DNA from: [Mycobacterium] stephanolepidis
Lineage (GTDB): Bacteria; Actinomycetota; Actinomycetes; Mycobacteriales; Mycobacteriaceae
Assembly: GCF_002356335.1 (NCBI RefSeq)
Contig: NZ_AP018165.1
Span: 2,046,001-2,110,000 of the forward strand
Length of the DNA: 64,000 nt
Direction: 5' to 3'
The number at the start of each line of letters is the position of its first letter. Within the stretch, counting starts at the first letter, position 1. This document shows, in pieces, positions 37,781-46,160 of the stretch. Both the position numbers and the translations under genes were made by a program. The notes under the pieces were generated by a model. The model saw nothing but the letters and a program-made list of their open reading frames with translations. It did no database searches and had not been told where the DNA came from.

Positions 37781-39277
37781 ATGCAACGGATCATCGGTAC
37801 CGAGGTTGAATACGGCATTTCGTCCCCCACGGACCCTGCCGCCAACCCGATCCTCACCTCCACACAGGCCGTGCTGGCGTACGCCGCGGCGTCGGGGATC
37901 CAGCGCGCCAAGCGCACCCGATGGGATTACGAGGTGGAGTCACCGCTGCGTGATGCCCGCGGGTTCGACCTGGGGCGCACGACCGGTCCGGCCCCCATCG
38001 TCGATGCCGACGAGGTCGGGGCGGCCAACATGATCCTTACCAACGGTGCCCGCCTGTACGTCGATCACGCCCATCCGGAGTATTCGGCGCCCGAATGCAC
38101 CAATCCGCTCGACGCGGTGATCTGGGACAAGGCCGGTGAACGCGTGATGGAGGCCGCCGCCCGCCACGTCGCCAGCGTGCCCGGCGCCGCGCGGCTGCAG
38201 CTGTACAAGAACAACATCGACGGCAAGGGCGCCTCCTACGGCACCCACGAGAACTACCTGATGGACCGTCAGACGCCGTTCTCGGCGATCATCGCGGGCC
38301 TGACGCCCTTCTTCGTGTCGCGCCAGGTAATCACGGGGTCCGGCCGAGTGGGAATCGGGCCCTCCGGCGACGACTCGGGCTTTCAGTTGTCGCAGCGTGC
38401 CGACTACATCGAGGTCGAGGTCGGTCTGGAAACCACTCTCAAGCGGGGCATCATCAACACCCGCGACGAACCGCATGCCGACGCCGACAAGTACCGACGC
38501 CTGCACGTCATCATCGGAGACGCCAACCTCGCAGAGACTTCGACGTTCCTCAAGGTGGGTACCACCTCGCTGGTGCTCGACCTGATCGAATCCGGGGCCG
38601 ATCTCTCGGACCTGGCCCTGGCGCGGCCCGTGTACGCGGTGCACGTGATCAGTCGTGATCCATCGCTACGGGCCACCGTGGCGCTCGCGGATGGACGAGA
38701 GCTGACGGGCCTTGCGCTGCAACGTATTTACTTGGAGCGGGTGGCCGAGTTGGTCGCATCCCGGGATCCGGATCCGCAGGCCGACCACGTGCTGCAGGTG
38801 TGGGCCAAGGTTCTCGATCTGCTGGAGCGCGATCCGATGGAATGCGCCGACTTGCTGGACTGGCCCGCCAAGCTGCGACTGTTGGAAGGATTCCGGCAAC
38901 GCGAGAATCTGAGCTGGTCGGCGCCGCGCCTGCATCTGGTCGACCTGCAGTACTCCGATGTACGCCTGGACAAGGGTCTGTACAACCGGCTGGTGGCCCG
39001 CGGGTCCATGCAGCGGATGGTCACCGAGCAGCAGGTGTTGGACGCGGTGACGCGGCCCCCGTCGGACACCCGCGCCTACTTCCGTGGCGAGTGCCTGCGC
39101 CGCTTCGGTGCCGACATTGCCGCCGCTAGCTGGGACTCGGTGATCTTCGACCTGGGCGGGGATTCGCTTGTCAGGATTCCAACGCTGGAGCCGCTGCGCG
39201 GCAGCAAGAGCCATGTGGGCTCGCTGCTGGATTCGGTCGATTCGGCTGCTGAACTGGTCGATCAGCTCACCACATAA
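37781..39277 (+). CDS. dop: deamidase/depupylase Dop
   Basis: A 498-residue enzyme of the carboxylate-amine ligase (glutamine-synthetase-like) fold. It converts the C-terminal glutamine of Pup to glutamate and removes Pup from tagged proteins. The N terminus [16 protein letters not shown] is characteristic and includes the metal-binding E-x-E. The Dop loop, absent in PafA, lies around residues 40-80 ([24 protein letters not shown], in part). Further blocks are [19 protein letters not shown] and [20 protein letters not shown], shared with PafA. Length and order (dop-pup-prcB-prcA) match other mycobacteria. Confidence 0.97.
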   Translation: MQRIIGTEVEYGISSPTDPAANPILTSTQAVLAYAAASGIQRAKRTRWDYEVESPLRDARGFDLGRTTGPAPIVDADEVGAANMILTNGARLYVDHAHPEYSAPECTNPLDAVIWDKAGERVMEAAARHVASVPGAARLQLYKNNIDGKGASYGTHENYLMDRQTPFSAIIAGLTPFFVSRQVITGSGRVGIGPSGDDSGFQLSQRADYIEVEVGLETTLKRGIINTRDEPHADADKYRRLHVIIGDANLAETSTFLKVGTTSLVLDLIESGADLSDLALARPVYAVHVISRDPSLRATVALADGRELTGLALQRIYLERVAELVASRDPDPQADHVLQVWAKVLDLLERDPMECADLLDWPAKLRLLEGFRQRENLSWSAPRLHLVDLQYSDVRLDKGLYNRLVARGSMQRMVTEQQVLDAVTRPPSDTRAYFRGECLRRFGADIAAASWDSVIFDLGGDSLVRIPTLEPLRGSKSHVGSLLDSVDSAAELVDQLTT

Positions 39278-39328
39278 TGGGTTCGGCGACGCACGCCTGC
39301 GAAACGTCACGTCGTGGGCGCTGCCCGG

Positions 39329-39334
39329 TAGGCT
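39329..39334 (+). promoter_or_regulatory. -10 box candidate for pup-prcBA
   Basis: TAGGCT lies 33 bases before ATG of pup, leaving room for a short leader that contains CAGGAGG (39356-39362). Unlike dop and pafA, this transcript would have a ribosome site, in keeping with the need for much Pup. No convincing -35 is seen. Confidence 0.45.
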
Positions 39335-39367
39335 GAACAGAACCGACCTAGCAGTCAGGAGGCAGCG

Positions 39368-39562
39368 ATGGCGCAGGAGCAGACCAAGCGCGGTGGTGGC
39401 GGTGACGAGGACGATGTCACCGACCTGGGAGGACCGGCCGGGCAGGAGCGCCGCGAAAAGCTGGCGGAGGACACCGACGATCTGCTCGACGAGATCGATG
39501 ACGTGCTGGAAGAGAACGCCGAGGACTTCGTGCGGGCGTACGTCCAAAAGGGTGGCCAGTGA
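39368..39562 (+). CDS. pup: prokaryotic ubiquitin-like protein Pup
   Basis: A 64-residue intrinsically disordered tag that PafA links to substrate lysines. The central acidic region ([21 protein letters not shown]) is the helix that binds the Mpa coiled coil. The C terminus is G-G-Q, so Dop must deamidate the last glutamine before conjugation. A lysine near the end (YVQKGGQ) is conserved. CAGGAGG gives a good ribosome site. Its stop overlaps GTG of prcB. Confidence 0.98.
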   Translation: MAQEQTKRGGGGDEDDVTDLGGPAGQERREKLAEDTDDLLDEIDDVLEENAEDFVRAYVQKGGQ

Positions 39563-40407
39563 TCTGGCGCGATGATTCGATCGCGCCCCAGCAGTTCACC
39601 CGACACTCGCACCTTTCCTCGTTCTCCGAGTACCTGAGGATTCAGGCGCCGGAGTTGCTTCCGGCACTCGGAAAGGCATCGAGTGATGTGATCATGAACC
39701 TGCCGCACGGCACCACCATCGTGGCGCTCACGTACCGAGGTGGAGTCCTGATCGCCGGTGACCGGCGCGCCACCCAGGGCAACTACATCGCGAACCGCGA
39801 TATCGACAAGGTGCAGATCACCGACAACTACTCGGCGACCGGCATTGCGGGAACCGCTGCCATCGCCGTGGAGTTCGCGCGGTTGTACGCCGTCGAGCTG
39901 GAGCATTACGAGAAGCTCGAAGGTGTGCCGCTGACCTTCAACGGCAAGGCCAATCGGCTCTCGGCTTTGGTGCGTGGCAATCTCGCCGCGGCCATGCAGG
40001 GGCTGGTGGCGGTGCCGCTGCTGGTGGGCTACGACATCGACGACCCCAACGGTGAAACCGCAGGGCGCATAGTGTCTTTCGATGTTGCGGGCGGTTGGCA
40101 CGTGGAGAGCGACGGGTACCAGGCGGTGGGCTCGGGCTCGGTGTTCGCGAAATCATCGATCAAGAAGCTCTACAAGTCTGGCGGCGACGCACTGGGTGCG
40201 CTGGCGGTGGCGGTGGAGGCGCTGTACGACGCCGCCGAGGACGATTCGGCAACGGGCGGACCAGATCTGGTGCGCCGGGTGTTCCCGACGGCCATTCGTA
40301 TCGATTCCGGCGGAGCGATTCGGGTGCCCGAGGCCGATATCGAACGCATCGCGCGCGAGGTCATTCAGAAGCGGACCGAAGCGGCCGAAAGTGGTGATCC
40401 CTCATGA
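39559..40407 (+). CDS. prcB: proteasome subunit beta PrcB
   Basis: The 282-residue catalytic subunit of the 20S proteasome. It is made as a precursor: a 51-residue propeptide ends in N-L-P-H-G, and autocleavage exposes Thr52 (TTIVALTY) as the N-terminal nucleophile. Supporting residues are in [25 protein letters not shown], with catalytic Asp and Lys. GTG 39559 overlaps the pup stop, and its own stop overlaps prcA (ATGA), so the two subunits are made in step. Confidence 0.98.
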   Translation: MIWRDDSIAPQQFTRHSHLSSFSEYLRIQAPELLPALGKASSDVIMNLPHGTTIVALTYRGGVLIAGDRRATQGNYIANRDIDKVQITDNYSATGIAGTAAIAVEFARLYAVELEHYEKLEGVPLTFNGKANRLSALVRGNLAAAMQGLVAVPLLVGYDIDDPNGETAGRIVSFDVAGGWHVESDGYQAVGSGSVFAKSSIKKLYKSGGDALGALAVAVEALYDAAEDDSATGGPDLVRRVFPTAIRIDSGGAIRVPEADIERIAREVIQKRTEAAESGDPS

Positions 40408-41204
40408 CTTTTCCGTACTATGCCTCGGTCGAGCAGCTCATGCGCGACCGTTCCGAGTTGGCGCGCAAGGGAATCAGCCGCGGTCGTTCGGTCGTGGCGC
40501 TCACCTATGCCGATGGCGTGTTGTTTGTCGCCGAGAACCCGTCCAACTCGTTGCAGAAGGTCAGCGAGGTGTATGACCGGGTCGGTTTCGCCGCTGTCGG
40601 AAAGTTCAACGAGTTCGACCGACTGCGCCGCGGTGGTATTCAGTGGGCCGATATGCGCGGCTATGCCTACGACCGTCGCGACGTGAGTGGACGGCAGCTG
40701 GCCAATATCTATGCCGAGGCACTCGGCACCATCTTCAACGAGCAGGCCAAACCGTATGAGGTGGAGCTGTGTGTCGGTGAGGTGGCCCATCACGGCCGGG
40801 ACACCGATCCGGTGCTGTACCGGATCACCTATGACGGGTCGATCGCCGATGAGCCGTATTGGGTGGTCATGGGCGGGAACACCGAGCCGGTGATCAACTC
40901 GCTCAAGGAGAGCTACGCCGAGGGAGCCGCGCTCAGGGACGCGGTGGGTTTCGCGGTGAAGGCACTGCAGGCAGGGACGGCAGGCGCCAACGGTTCTGAG
41001 GGCCGGGCGCTGGGCGGACTCGAGGTCGCGGTGCTGGAACAGAGCCGTCCCCGCAGAGCCTTCCGTCGGATCAAGGGCGCCGCGCTGGAAGCGCTTTTGC
41101 CCGAGGACTTCTCCCCGGGGGAGATCGAGGGCGGTGGCGATCCGGGCCCCGAGGCTGGCGATCCGAAGGATTCCAAAGACTCCAAGGATTCCAAGGATAG
41201 TTAG
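40404..41204 (+). CDS. prcA: proteasome subunit alpha PrcA
   Basis: The 266-residue structural subunit forming the outer rings and gate of the 20S proteasome. The start [29 protein letters not shown] is the gating N terminus plus helix H0. [19 protein letters not shown] is near the C-terminal end of the fold. The extreme C terminus is a low-complexity tail of about 25 residues ending in four D-S-K/K-D-S units. PrcA lacks a catalytic threonine, as expected. The Mpa tail (GQYL) docks in pockets between PrcA subunits. Confidence 0.97.
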   Translation: MTFPYYASVEQLMRDRSELARKGISRGRSVVALTYADGVLFVAENPSNSLQKVSEVYDRVGFAAVGKFNEFDRLRRGGIQWADMRGYAYDRRDVSGRQLANIYAEALGTIFNEQAKPYEVELCVGEVAHHGRDTDPVLYRITYDGSIADEPYWVVMGGNTEPVINSLKESYAEGAALRDAVGFAVKALQAGTAGANGSEGRALGGLEVAVLEQSRPRRAFRRIKGAALEALLPEDFSPGEIEGGGDPGPEAGDPKDSKDSKDSKDS

Positions 41205-41340
41205 CTAGCCCGCGTGTGGCGTCGCGGGCCGATAACACCGCGTCCCGGAAGTTATCCACAGCTTGAAATCGACGGAACCGTGAGCGGACGTCGGTGGTCG
41301 TACCTGTATCGAACCCGTTTCGTTTCAGGTAGGAGCAGTC

Positions 41341-41703
41341 ATGTCCGTCACCACCGACAAGGACGCATACATCGATCTCGCGACGCTGCGACTGGCAGAC
41401 GGCGCCTGTGAGGAGCTGGCCGCGCGCTGCGAGCTGCTACGGAGCGCTTTTGCGGGCGTCATTTCGCGTCTGGACACCATCTCACCCGTCGGCCATGCCA
41501 TCTTCGGCGACTGCGCGGAGGGACGGGGATGGCACCAGGTCGTTCACGACGCCGTCCGGGCGCCCATGGGATCGCTGACCGCCGTTCTCGAACAGCATCG
41601 GTCCGTTCTTACCGAGTTCGCCGAAACGTTCCGGCGCATCGGGGACGCCTACCTCGATATCGACACCAACTCGGCCGATGGCGCCCGGAAGGCAGGGCGG
41701 TGA
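41341..41703 (+). CDS. small type VII secretion (ESX) substrate partner
   Basis: A 120-residue alpha-helical protein, two long helices (about 15-50 and 65-105) joined by a turn at SPVGHAIFGDC. The C terminus has Y-L-D-I-D, matching the Y-x3-D/E secretion signal of ESX substrates, placed after the second helix as required. A W-x-G turn is absent; the larger neighbour supplies one. Such EspC- or PE-like small partners pair with a PPE/WXG-like protein and are exported as a folded heterodimer. It is followed by that partner after one base. No ESX apparatus gene is in the window. AGGTAGGAG lies upstream. Confidence 0.66.
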   Translation: MSVTTDKDAYIDLATLRLADGACEELAARCELLRSAFAGVISRLDTISPVGHAIFGDCAEGRGWHQVVHDAVRAPMGSLTAVLEQHRSVLTEFAETFRRIGDAYLDIDTNSADGARKAGR

Positions 41704-41704
41704 G

Positions 41705-42898
41705 ATGGCCGGCACAGTGCGACCCGATGAATGGCACGGCGACAAGTGGAGCCACGAGGCGATCATGGACCTGCAGGCGCGGATGGAGCCCGACGGTATC
41801 AAGCGCGTCGCCAACGACTGGAAGAGTGCTCTGAGTGAGCTTGATTCGCTGCTCACCACATTTCTCGAGGACGTGACGGCGATGATCGGCGAGCGCTGGA
41901 GCGGCGCTGGGGCGCGGGCAGCGCTGAGCACCATGCAGGCGTACGTGGAGAACTCGCGGGTGGCACTCGGAGAGGCCACCACCCTGTCCGCTGGTCTGGA
42001 CGTGCTGGCTCGCGCGGCGGGTCAGTTACAGCAGCAGGTCGTGTCCCCGAGCACCGGCGCGCCAGTGGGTCGGCTGGGCGTGCCGGTCGGTCGGGGAGCC
42101 TCGGTCGCCGATGACCTCGACCTATGGGAACGAGCGTTGGAGCAGGTGCGCGTCGTGTACAGCGGGCCGGCCGTGCAGGCCGGAAATGCGGTTGCCCAAC
42201 TGGTTGGCCCCCGGGAACGACTTCGTTTCGGATCTGGCCCTGGTGTGGCAGCGGTGGTCGACTCGTCGCGGGACGAACAGGCCGAGAGGGCCGGGGAGTT
42301 CCTGGCGCGGTGGGCGTTGGGCGAGCCGGAGATGAATCCGCAAGAGACGATGTCCCAGGGCGGTGCCGGTATGCCGCTGCAGGTACCTCTCATAGCGGCG
42401 GGCAATCCGGGTAATCCCTTCCCGGGCAATGATTTCGGCTCCAGGCAGAAATCCGGATCGGGGGTGGACGAGCTCGGTGAAGATGATGTCTACTCCCACC
42501 GGAACTGGATGCGTGATCCGCTCTGGAGTGAGAACCCAACCCGCAGTGCCGGGTTCGAATCGGCGACCCCCACGAGCCGTCAGCCGCTTGCCCCTGATCG
42601 AATGCCGCCACTCGGCTCGGGATCAACGCCGATGAGTGCCGGCGGTATCGGTGCAGGGGCGGCGATACGGCCGTGGGGTGCGATGATGCCGATGATGGGT
42701 GCGTATCCGTCGCACACGAACCAGCGGCGCGGGGACGAAAACGAGCACTACAGCCCGGGATATCTCGTGAATAGCGATAACACCCGCGAGCTGCTTGGGG
42801 AGTTACCCAAGGGTTCGGCCCCGGTCATCGGGTTGTGGGAGCACGAGCCCGATGACGATCTCGGGCCACCGCCCCGCCGCGGGTTTCGTTCGCGCTGA
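41705..42898 (+). CDS. large PPE/WXG-like type VII secretion substrate
   Basis: A 397-residue protein. The N-terminal 130 residues are helical and include GERWSGAGARAALSTMQAYVENS, a W-x-G turn between two helices as in WXG100/PPE proteins. The remainder is Gly/Pro/Ser-rich with GGIGAGAAIRPWGAMMPMMG and a conserved-looking end (HYSPGYLVNSDNTRELLGELP, then PVIGLWEHEPDDDLGPPPRR). The exported partner of the 120-residue protein just upstream is inferred. In M. tuberculosis the PE22/PPE36 pair occupies the same place beside prcA, although these proteins are not PE/PPE in sequence. Role outside the cell unknown. Confidence 0.66.
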   Translation: MAGTVRPDEWHGDKWSHEAIMDLQARMEPDGIKRVANDWKSALSELDSLLTTFLEDVTAMIGERWSGAGARAALSTMQAYVENSRVALGEATTLSAGLDVLARAAGQLQQQVVSPSTGAPVGRLGVPVGRGASVADDLDLWERALEQVRVVYSGPAVQAGNAVAQLVGPRERLRFGSGPGVAAVVDSSRDEQAERAGEFLARWALGEPEMNPQETMSQGGAGMPLQVPLIAAGNPGNPFPGNDFGSRQKSGSGVDELGEDDVYSHRNWMRDPLWSENPTRSAGFESATPTSRQPLAPDRMPPLGSGSTPMSAGGIGAGAAIRPWGAMMPMMGAYPSHTNQRRGDENEHYSPGYLVNSDNTRELLGELPKGSAPVIGLWEHEPDDDLGPPPRRGFRSR

Positions 42899-42899
42899 G

Positions 42900-42957
42900 C
42901 CGGACCCTTGAGTGTCCGGGTTTGCGCCGGTATCAATACCGGGTGCCTTCGACACCC
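42900..42957 (+). promoter_or_regulatory. three adjacent hairpins before the ABC importer operon
   Basis: CCGGAC (42900-42905) pairs with GTCCGG (42914-42919). CCGGTAT (42927-42933) pairs with ATACCGG (42936-42942). GGGTG (42941-42945) pairs with CACCC (42953-42957). The second and third stems share bases 42941-42942 and so compete. The first may terminate the secretion-substrate operon; the competing pair could be a leader control element. No known riboswitch is recognised. Confidence 0.4.
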
Positions 42958-43023
42958 TCTGCTGATAGCTGCTGTTGTCTGACGCCGTCCCATCGCGCCT
43001 AGCCACAGAAAGCCATTCGCATA

Positions 43024-43890
43024 GTGTCTGTATTCGTCGACATCGTTCCCCCCGAAGAGTCGCCCGCCGAATCGAAGGAAGCAGCCCGGCGCCCGTCGCA
43101 GTGGTGCCGCCGGTTGACCAGCGCCGCTCTGCCGCTGCTTTCGGTGGTCGTGTTCGTCGGTATCTGGCAGCTGGCCGCGGTGAGCGGCATGTGGAACCAG
43201 ACCTTCGTGCCGTATCCGAGCAGCGTGTGGCACGCGTTCATCGAGGTCTCCACCAACCATGACGGCGTGCATGGATACGGTGGCTACCTGCTGGCCGAAC
43301 ATCTGTATATGACGCTGCGCCGCTTGCTTTTCGGTGTCGTCATAGGCGTCACCGGTGGCGTGCTGCTGGGCCTGGTCATGGGATCGGTCGGCTGGGTGCG
43401 CAGCGTGCTCGAGCCGTGGCTGACGTTCCTGCGCACGCTGCCGCCGTTGGCGTACTTCTTCCTGTTGGTCATTTGGCTGGGCATCGACGAGGCCCCCAAG
43501 ATCACGCTGCTGGCGTTGGCGGCGCTGCCACCGGTCGCGGTCGCCACCACCGCCGCCGTGGTGGCCGCACCGGTCGGGCTCGTGGAGGCCGCCCGCGCGC
43601 TGGGCGCCACCCGCTGGCAGGTGACTCGTGACGTTGTCATTCCCGCGGCGCTGCCGGAGACATTCACCGGAGTTCGGCTCGCGGTGGGTATGGCGTACTC
43701 CTCGGTGGTCGCCGCCGAATTGTTCAACGGCATACCCGGAATCGGCGGTCTGGTGAAAGACGCGAGCAACTACAACAACACGCCGGTGGTACTCGTCGGA
43801 ATCTTTTCGATCGGGATCTCGGGATTGATCATCGACGCGGCGCTGCGGGCTGTGGAGCGCCGTGCGGTGCCGTGGAGGGGAAAGGTATGA
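43024..43890 (+). CDS. ABC transporter permease (sulfonate/taurine type)
   Basis: A 288-residue inner-membrane permease of the SsuC/TauC family with six helices after a charged 35-residue N terminus. The cytoplasmic EAA loop is visible as LVEAARALGATRWQVTRDVVIPAALPE, where it touches the ATPase. TFLRTLPPLAYFFLLVIWLG is typical of the family. GTG 43024 is the only reasonable start but lacks a clear Shine-Dalgarno. It is in an operon with binding protein and ATPase genes, ATGA overlap downstream. Sulfonates, taurine or a related anion are likely; the substrate cannot be fixed from sequence. Confidence 0.88.
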   Translation: MSVFVDIVPPEESPAESKEAARRPSQWCRRLTSAALPLLSVVVFVGIWQLAAVSGMWNQTFVPYPSSVWHAFIEVSTNHDGVHGYGGYLLAEHLYMTLRRLLFGVVIGVTGGVLLGLVMGSVGWVRSVLEPWLTFLRTLPPLAYFFLLVIWLGIDEAPKITLLALAALPPVAVATTAAVVAAPVGLVEAARALGATRWQVTRDVVIPAALPETFTGVRLAVGMAYSSVVAAELFNGIPGIGGLVKDASNYNNTPVVLVGIFSIGISGLIIDAALRAVERRAVPWRGKV

Positions 43891-44915
43891 GAGCGGGCCG
43901 AATCGCGGCGGCGCTGATGGTGGCGATCGGGCTCCTGTCCGGATGCGCCATCGACCACTCGGGCCTGCAGGATGGTAAACCGACCATCCGCATCGGGTAT
44001 CAGAACTTCCCGAGCGGCGACCTTGTGGTCAAGCAAAACCGTTGGCTGGAAACGGCTTTACCCGATTACAACATCAAGTGGACGCGGTTCGACTCCGGTG
44101 CCGATGTCAACACCGCATTCATCGCCGGGGAGCTGGACTTCGGATCGCTGGGCTCAAGTCCCTTCGCGCGGGGATTGTCGGCTCCCTTGAACATCCCGTA
44201 CCGGGTGGCCTTCGTTCTCGATGTCGCGGGTGACAACGAGGCCCTGGTGGCCAGCAATCGCAGCGGTGTCACGACGATCGCGGGCCTGCGGGGCAAGCGC
44301 GTGGGTACCCCCTTTGCCTCCACCGCCCACTACAGCCTGTTGGCGGCATTGGCTCAGAACGGACTGTCCGCCAAGGATGTTCAGCTCGTGGATCTGCAGC
44401 CACAAGCCGCGCTGGCGGCCTTCGACCGCGGTGACGTCGACGCCGTCTACACCTGGTTGCCCACGGTGGACCAGGTGCGCAAGAACGGTAGGGATCTCAT
44501 CACCAGCCGACAGCTGGCCCAGGGGAGTAAACCCACCCTTGACCTCGCGGCCGTGGCCAACGTCTTCTCCGACGCGCACCCGGAGATCGTCGACGTGTGG
44601 CGCCAGCAGCAGGCACGGGCGCTGAGACTCATTCATGACGATCCGAGTGCGGCGGCCAAGGCCATCGCCGCCGAGACCGGGCTCACTCCACAAGAGGTGG
44701 CGGGCCAGCTCAAGCAGGGGATCTACTTAACTCCCGGTGAGGTCGCGTCTCCGAAATGGCTTGGTGAACAGGGAAAGCCGGGCCATATCGCCGTGGACCT
44801 GCAGAGTGCGTCACAGTTCCTGGCCGAACAGAAACAGATCCCCGCTGCGGCGCCACTGTCGACATTCGAGAATGCCGTCTACACGAAAGGCCTACCCGGT
44901 GTCATTGGCAAATGA
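43887..44915 (+). CDS. ABC transporter substrate-binding lipoprotein (TauA/SsuA-like)
   Basis: A 342-residue lipoprotein. The signal peptide ends in the lipobox L-L-S-G-C (about residue 21), so it is anchored outside the membrane. IRIGYQNFPSGDLVVKQ, then DFGSLGSSPFARGL, GKRVGTPFASTAHYSLLAAL and DAVYTWLPTVDQVRKNG follow the TauA/SsuA pattern of two lobes that close on a sulfonate. It would deliver substrate to the adjacent permease. ATG 43887 forms ATGA with the permease stop, preceded by GGAGGGGAAAGG. Confidence 0.9.
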   Translation: MRAGRIAAALMVAIGLLSGCAIDHSGLQDGKPTIRIGYQNFPSGDLVVKQNRWLETALPDYNIKWTRFDSGADVNTAFIAGELDFGSLGSSPFARGLSAPLNIPYRVAFVLDVAGDNEALVASNRSGVTTIAGLRGKRVGTPFASTAHYSLLAALAQNGLSAKDVQLVDLQPQAALAAFDRGDVDAVYTWLPTVDQVRKNGRDLITSRQLAQGSKPTLDLAAVANVFSDAHPEIVDVWRQQQARALRLIHDDPSAAAKAIAAETGLTPQEVAGQLKQGIYLTPGEVASPKWLGEQGKPGHIAVDLQSASQFLAEQKQIPAAAPLSTFENAVYTKGLPGVIGK

Positions 44916-45708
44916 TGTGGAAAGCACTGTCCAGGAAAGCAAAACCGGATCAATAAAGATCAGCGGCGTCACGCACCGCTACGGCAGCGGCGCGGACAGG
45001 ACCACGGCGCTGGGCCCGGTGGATCTGACCGTCGATCCGGGGACCTTTCTGGTCTTGGTCGGGGCCTCGGGCTGCGGAAAGAGCACCCTGTTGCGGCTGC
45101 TGGCCGGATTCGAATCACCGAGCGAGGGTGCCGTACAGGTGGCCGGCGATGCGCCCACCCCCGGCATCACCTCCGGAGTCGTCTTTCAGCAGCCGCGGCT
45201 GTTCCCCTGGCGCACCGTGGGAGGCAACGTCGAACTCGCCCTGAAGTATGCAAAGGTGCCTCGGGATCGATGGGTACAGCGCCGGGACGAACTGCTCACC
45301 CGCGTCGGGCTGGAGGGCACCGCGAGTCGGCGCATCTGGGAGATCAGCGGCGGCCAGCAGCAGCGGGTGGCTATCGCCCGGGCCCTCGCCGCAGAGACCC
45401 CGCTTTTCCTCTTGGACGAGCCGTTCGCGGCGCTCGACGCACTCACCCGCGAGCGTCTCCAGGAAGATGTCCGGCAGGTCAGTGCCGAGTCGGGCCGCAC
45501 CACGGTGTTCGTCACACACAGCGCCGACGAGGCTGCCTTCCTCGGGTCGCGCATTGTCGTGCTGACCCGCCGCCCGGGGCAAGTGGCACTGGACATTCCG
45601 GTGAACCTGCCCAGAACCGGCATCGACCCCGACGATCTACGCCGTTCTCCCGAGTACGCCGAACTGCGTGCCGAGGTGGGCAAGGCCGTCAAGGCCGCTG
45701 CCGCCTGA
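44899..45708 (+). CDS. ABC transporter ATP-binding protein (SsuB/TauB-like)
   Basis: The 269-residue ATPase of the importer. Walker A is GASGCGKST, the Q-loop VVFQQPRLFPW, signature SGGQQQRVAIARAL, Walker B LFLLDEPFAALD and the switch histidine lies in VFVTHSADEAAFL. GTG 44899 is preferred because GAAAGG (44885-44890) lies upstream inside the binding-protein gene, overlapping its end by 17 bases; GTG 44917 is the alternative. It ends the three-gene operon. GTGTGCA/TGCGCAC (45759-45776) could form a weak terminator stem behind it. Confidence 0.92.
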   Translation: MSLANDVESTVQESKTGSIKISGVTHRYGSGADRTTALGPVDLTVDPGTFLVLVGASGCGKSTLLRLLAGFESPSEGAVQVAGDAPTPGITSGVVFQQPRLFPWRTVGGNVELALKYAKVPRDRWVQRRDELLTRVGLEGTASRRIWEISGGQQQRVAIARALAAETPLFLLDEPFAALDALTRERLQEDVRQVSAESGRTTVFVTHSADEAAFLGSRIVVLTRRPGQVALDIPVNLPRTGIDPDDLRRSPEYAELRAEVGKAVKAAAA

Positions 45709-45963
45709 CGCGCGCGAACAGTTTGCGGCAGGTCGAACCGACGAGTGTCCGGCCTCGAGTGTGCACGGTTGCGCACCCGTTAACATGGTTGTGCCACAGG
45801 GCGAGCGGACTCGTTACGCAGTGTTATCGGGACGGTGCTGTATCTGGTTGACGCGCGAGGCTAGCATTACTGGCATACGTCACGGGTGGGCGAAGAAGCT
45901 CACCTCAGCTGGGCCCTCATCGTGGTGTCCCGTTCTTACTTCTCCTTGTTCTGAGGATCGAAA

Positions 45964-46149
45964 ATGAGCGAAGAACTCTTCGTCGGCATGAGCGAAACCG
46001 GGTGGGATCATGCGCCCTGGGAAATCGAGCCGACCTTTACCCCCAGTGAACTGCGGATTCTGCTGAATCCCGCTCTATCGGTTACGCAGGCGGCCGACGA
46101 GGTGGGCTGCGTCGAGCACGACGTGCAGCGACTCAGGGACTCCGCCTAG
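45964..46149 (+). CDS. 61-residue protein with HTH-like C terminus
   Basis: A small protein I do not recognise. The N half is acidic and Trp-rich (FVGMSETGWDHAPWEIEPTF). The C half, ELRILLNPALSVTQAADEVGCVEHDVQRLRD, reads as a helix-turn-helix: helix, turn at ALSVTQ, and recognition helix. It begins with ATG after GAGGAT and sits alone in a 450-base space. TTGACG at 45848-45853 with TGGCAT at 45871-45876 (17-base spacer) is a weak promoter candidate. It may be a small DNA-binding regulator; this is inference from pattern only. Confidence 0.6.
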   Translation: MSEELFVGMSETGWDHAPWEIEPTFTPSELRILLNPALSVTQAADEVGCVEHDVQRLRDSA

Positions 46150-46160
46150 TGTCGGTGCGC

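Noticed and set aside
41252..41260. TTATCCACA, a perfect E. coli-type DnaA box, between prcA and the secretion-substrate pair
   Set aside because: It is a single copy with no cluster, AT-rich unwinding element or dnaA/dnaN genes nearby, so it is not an origin.
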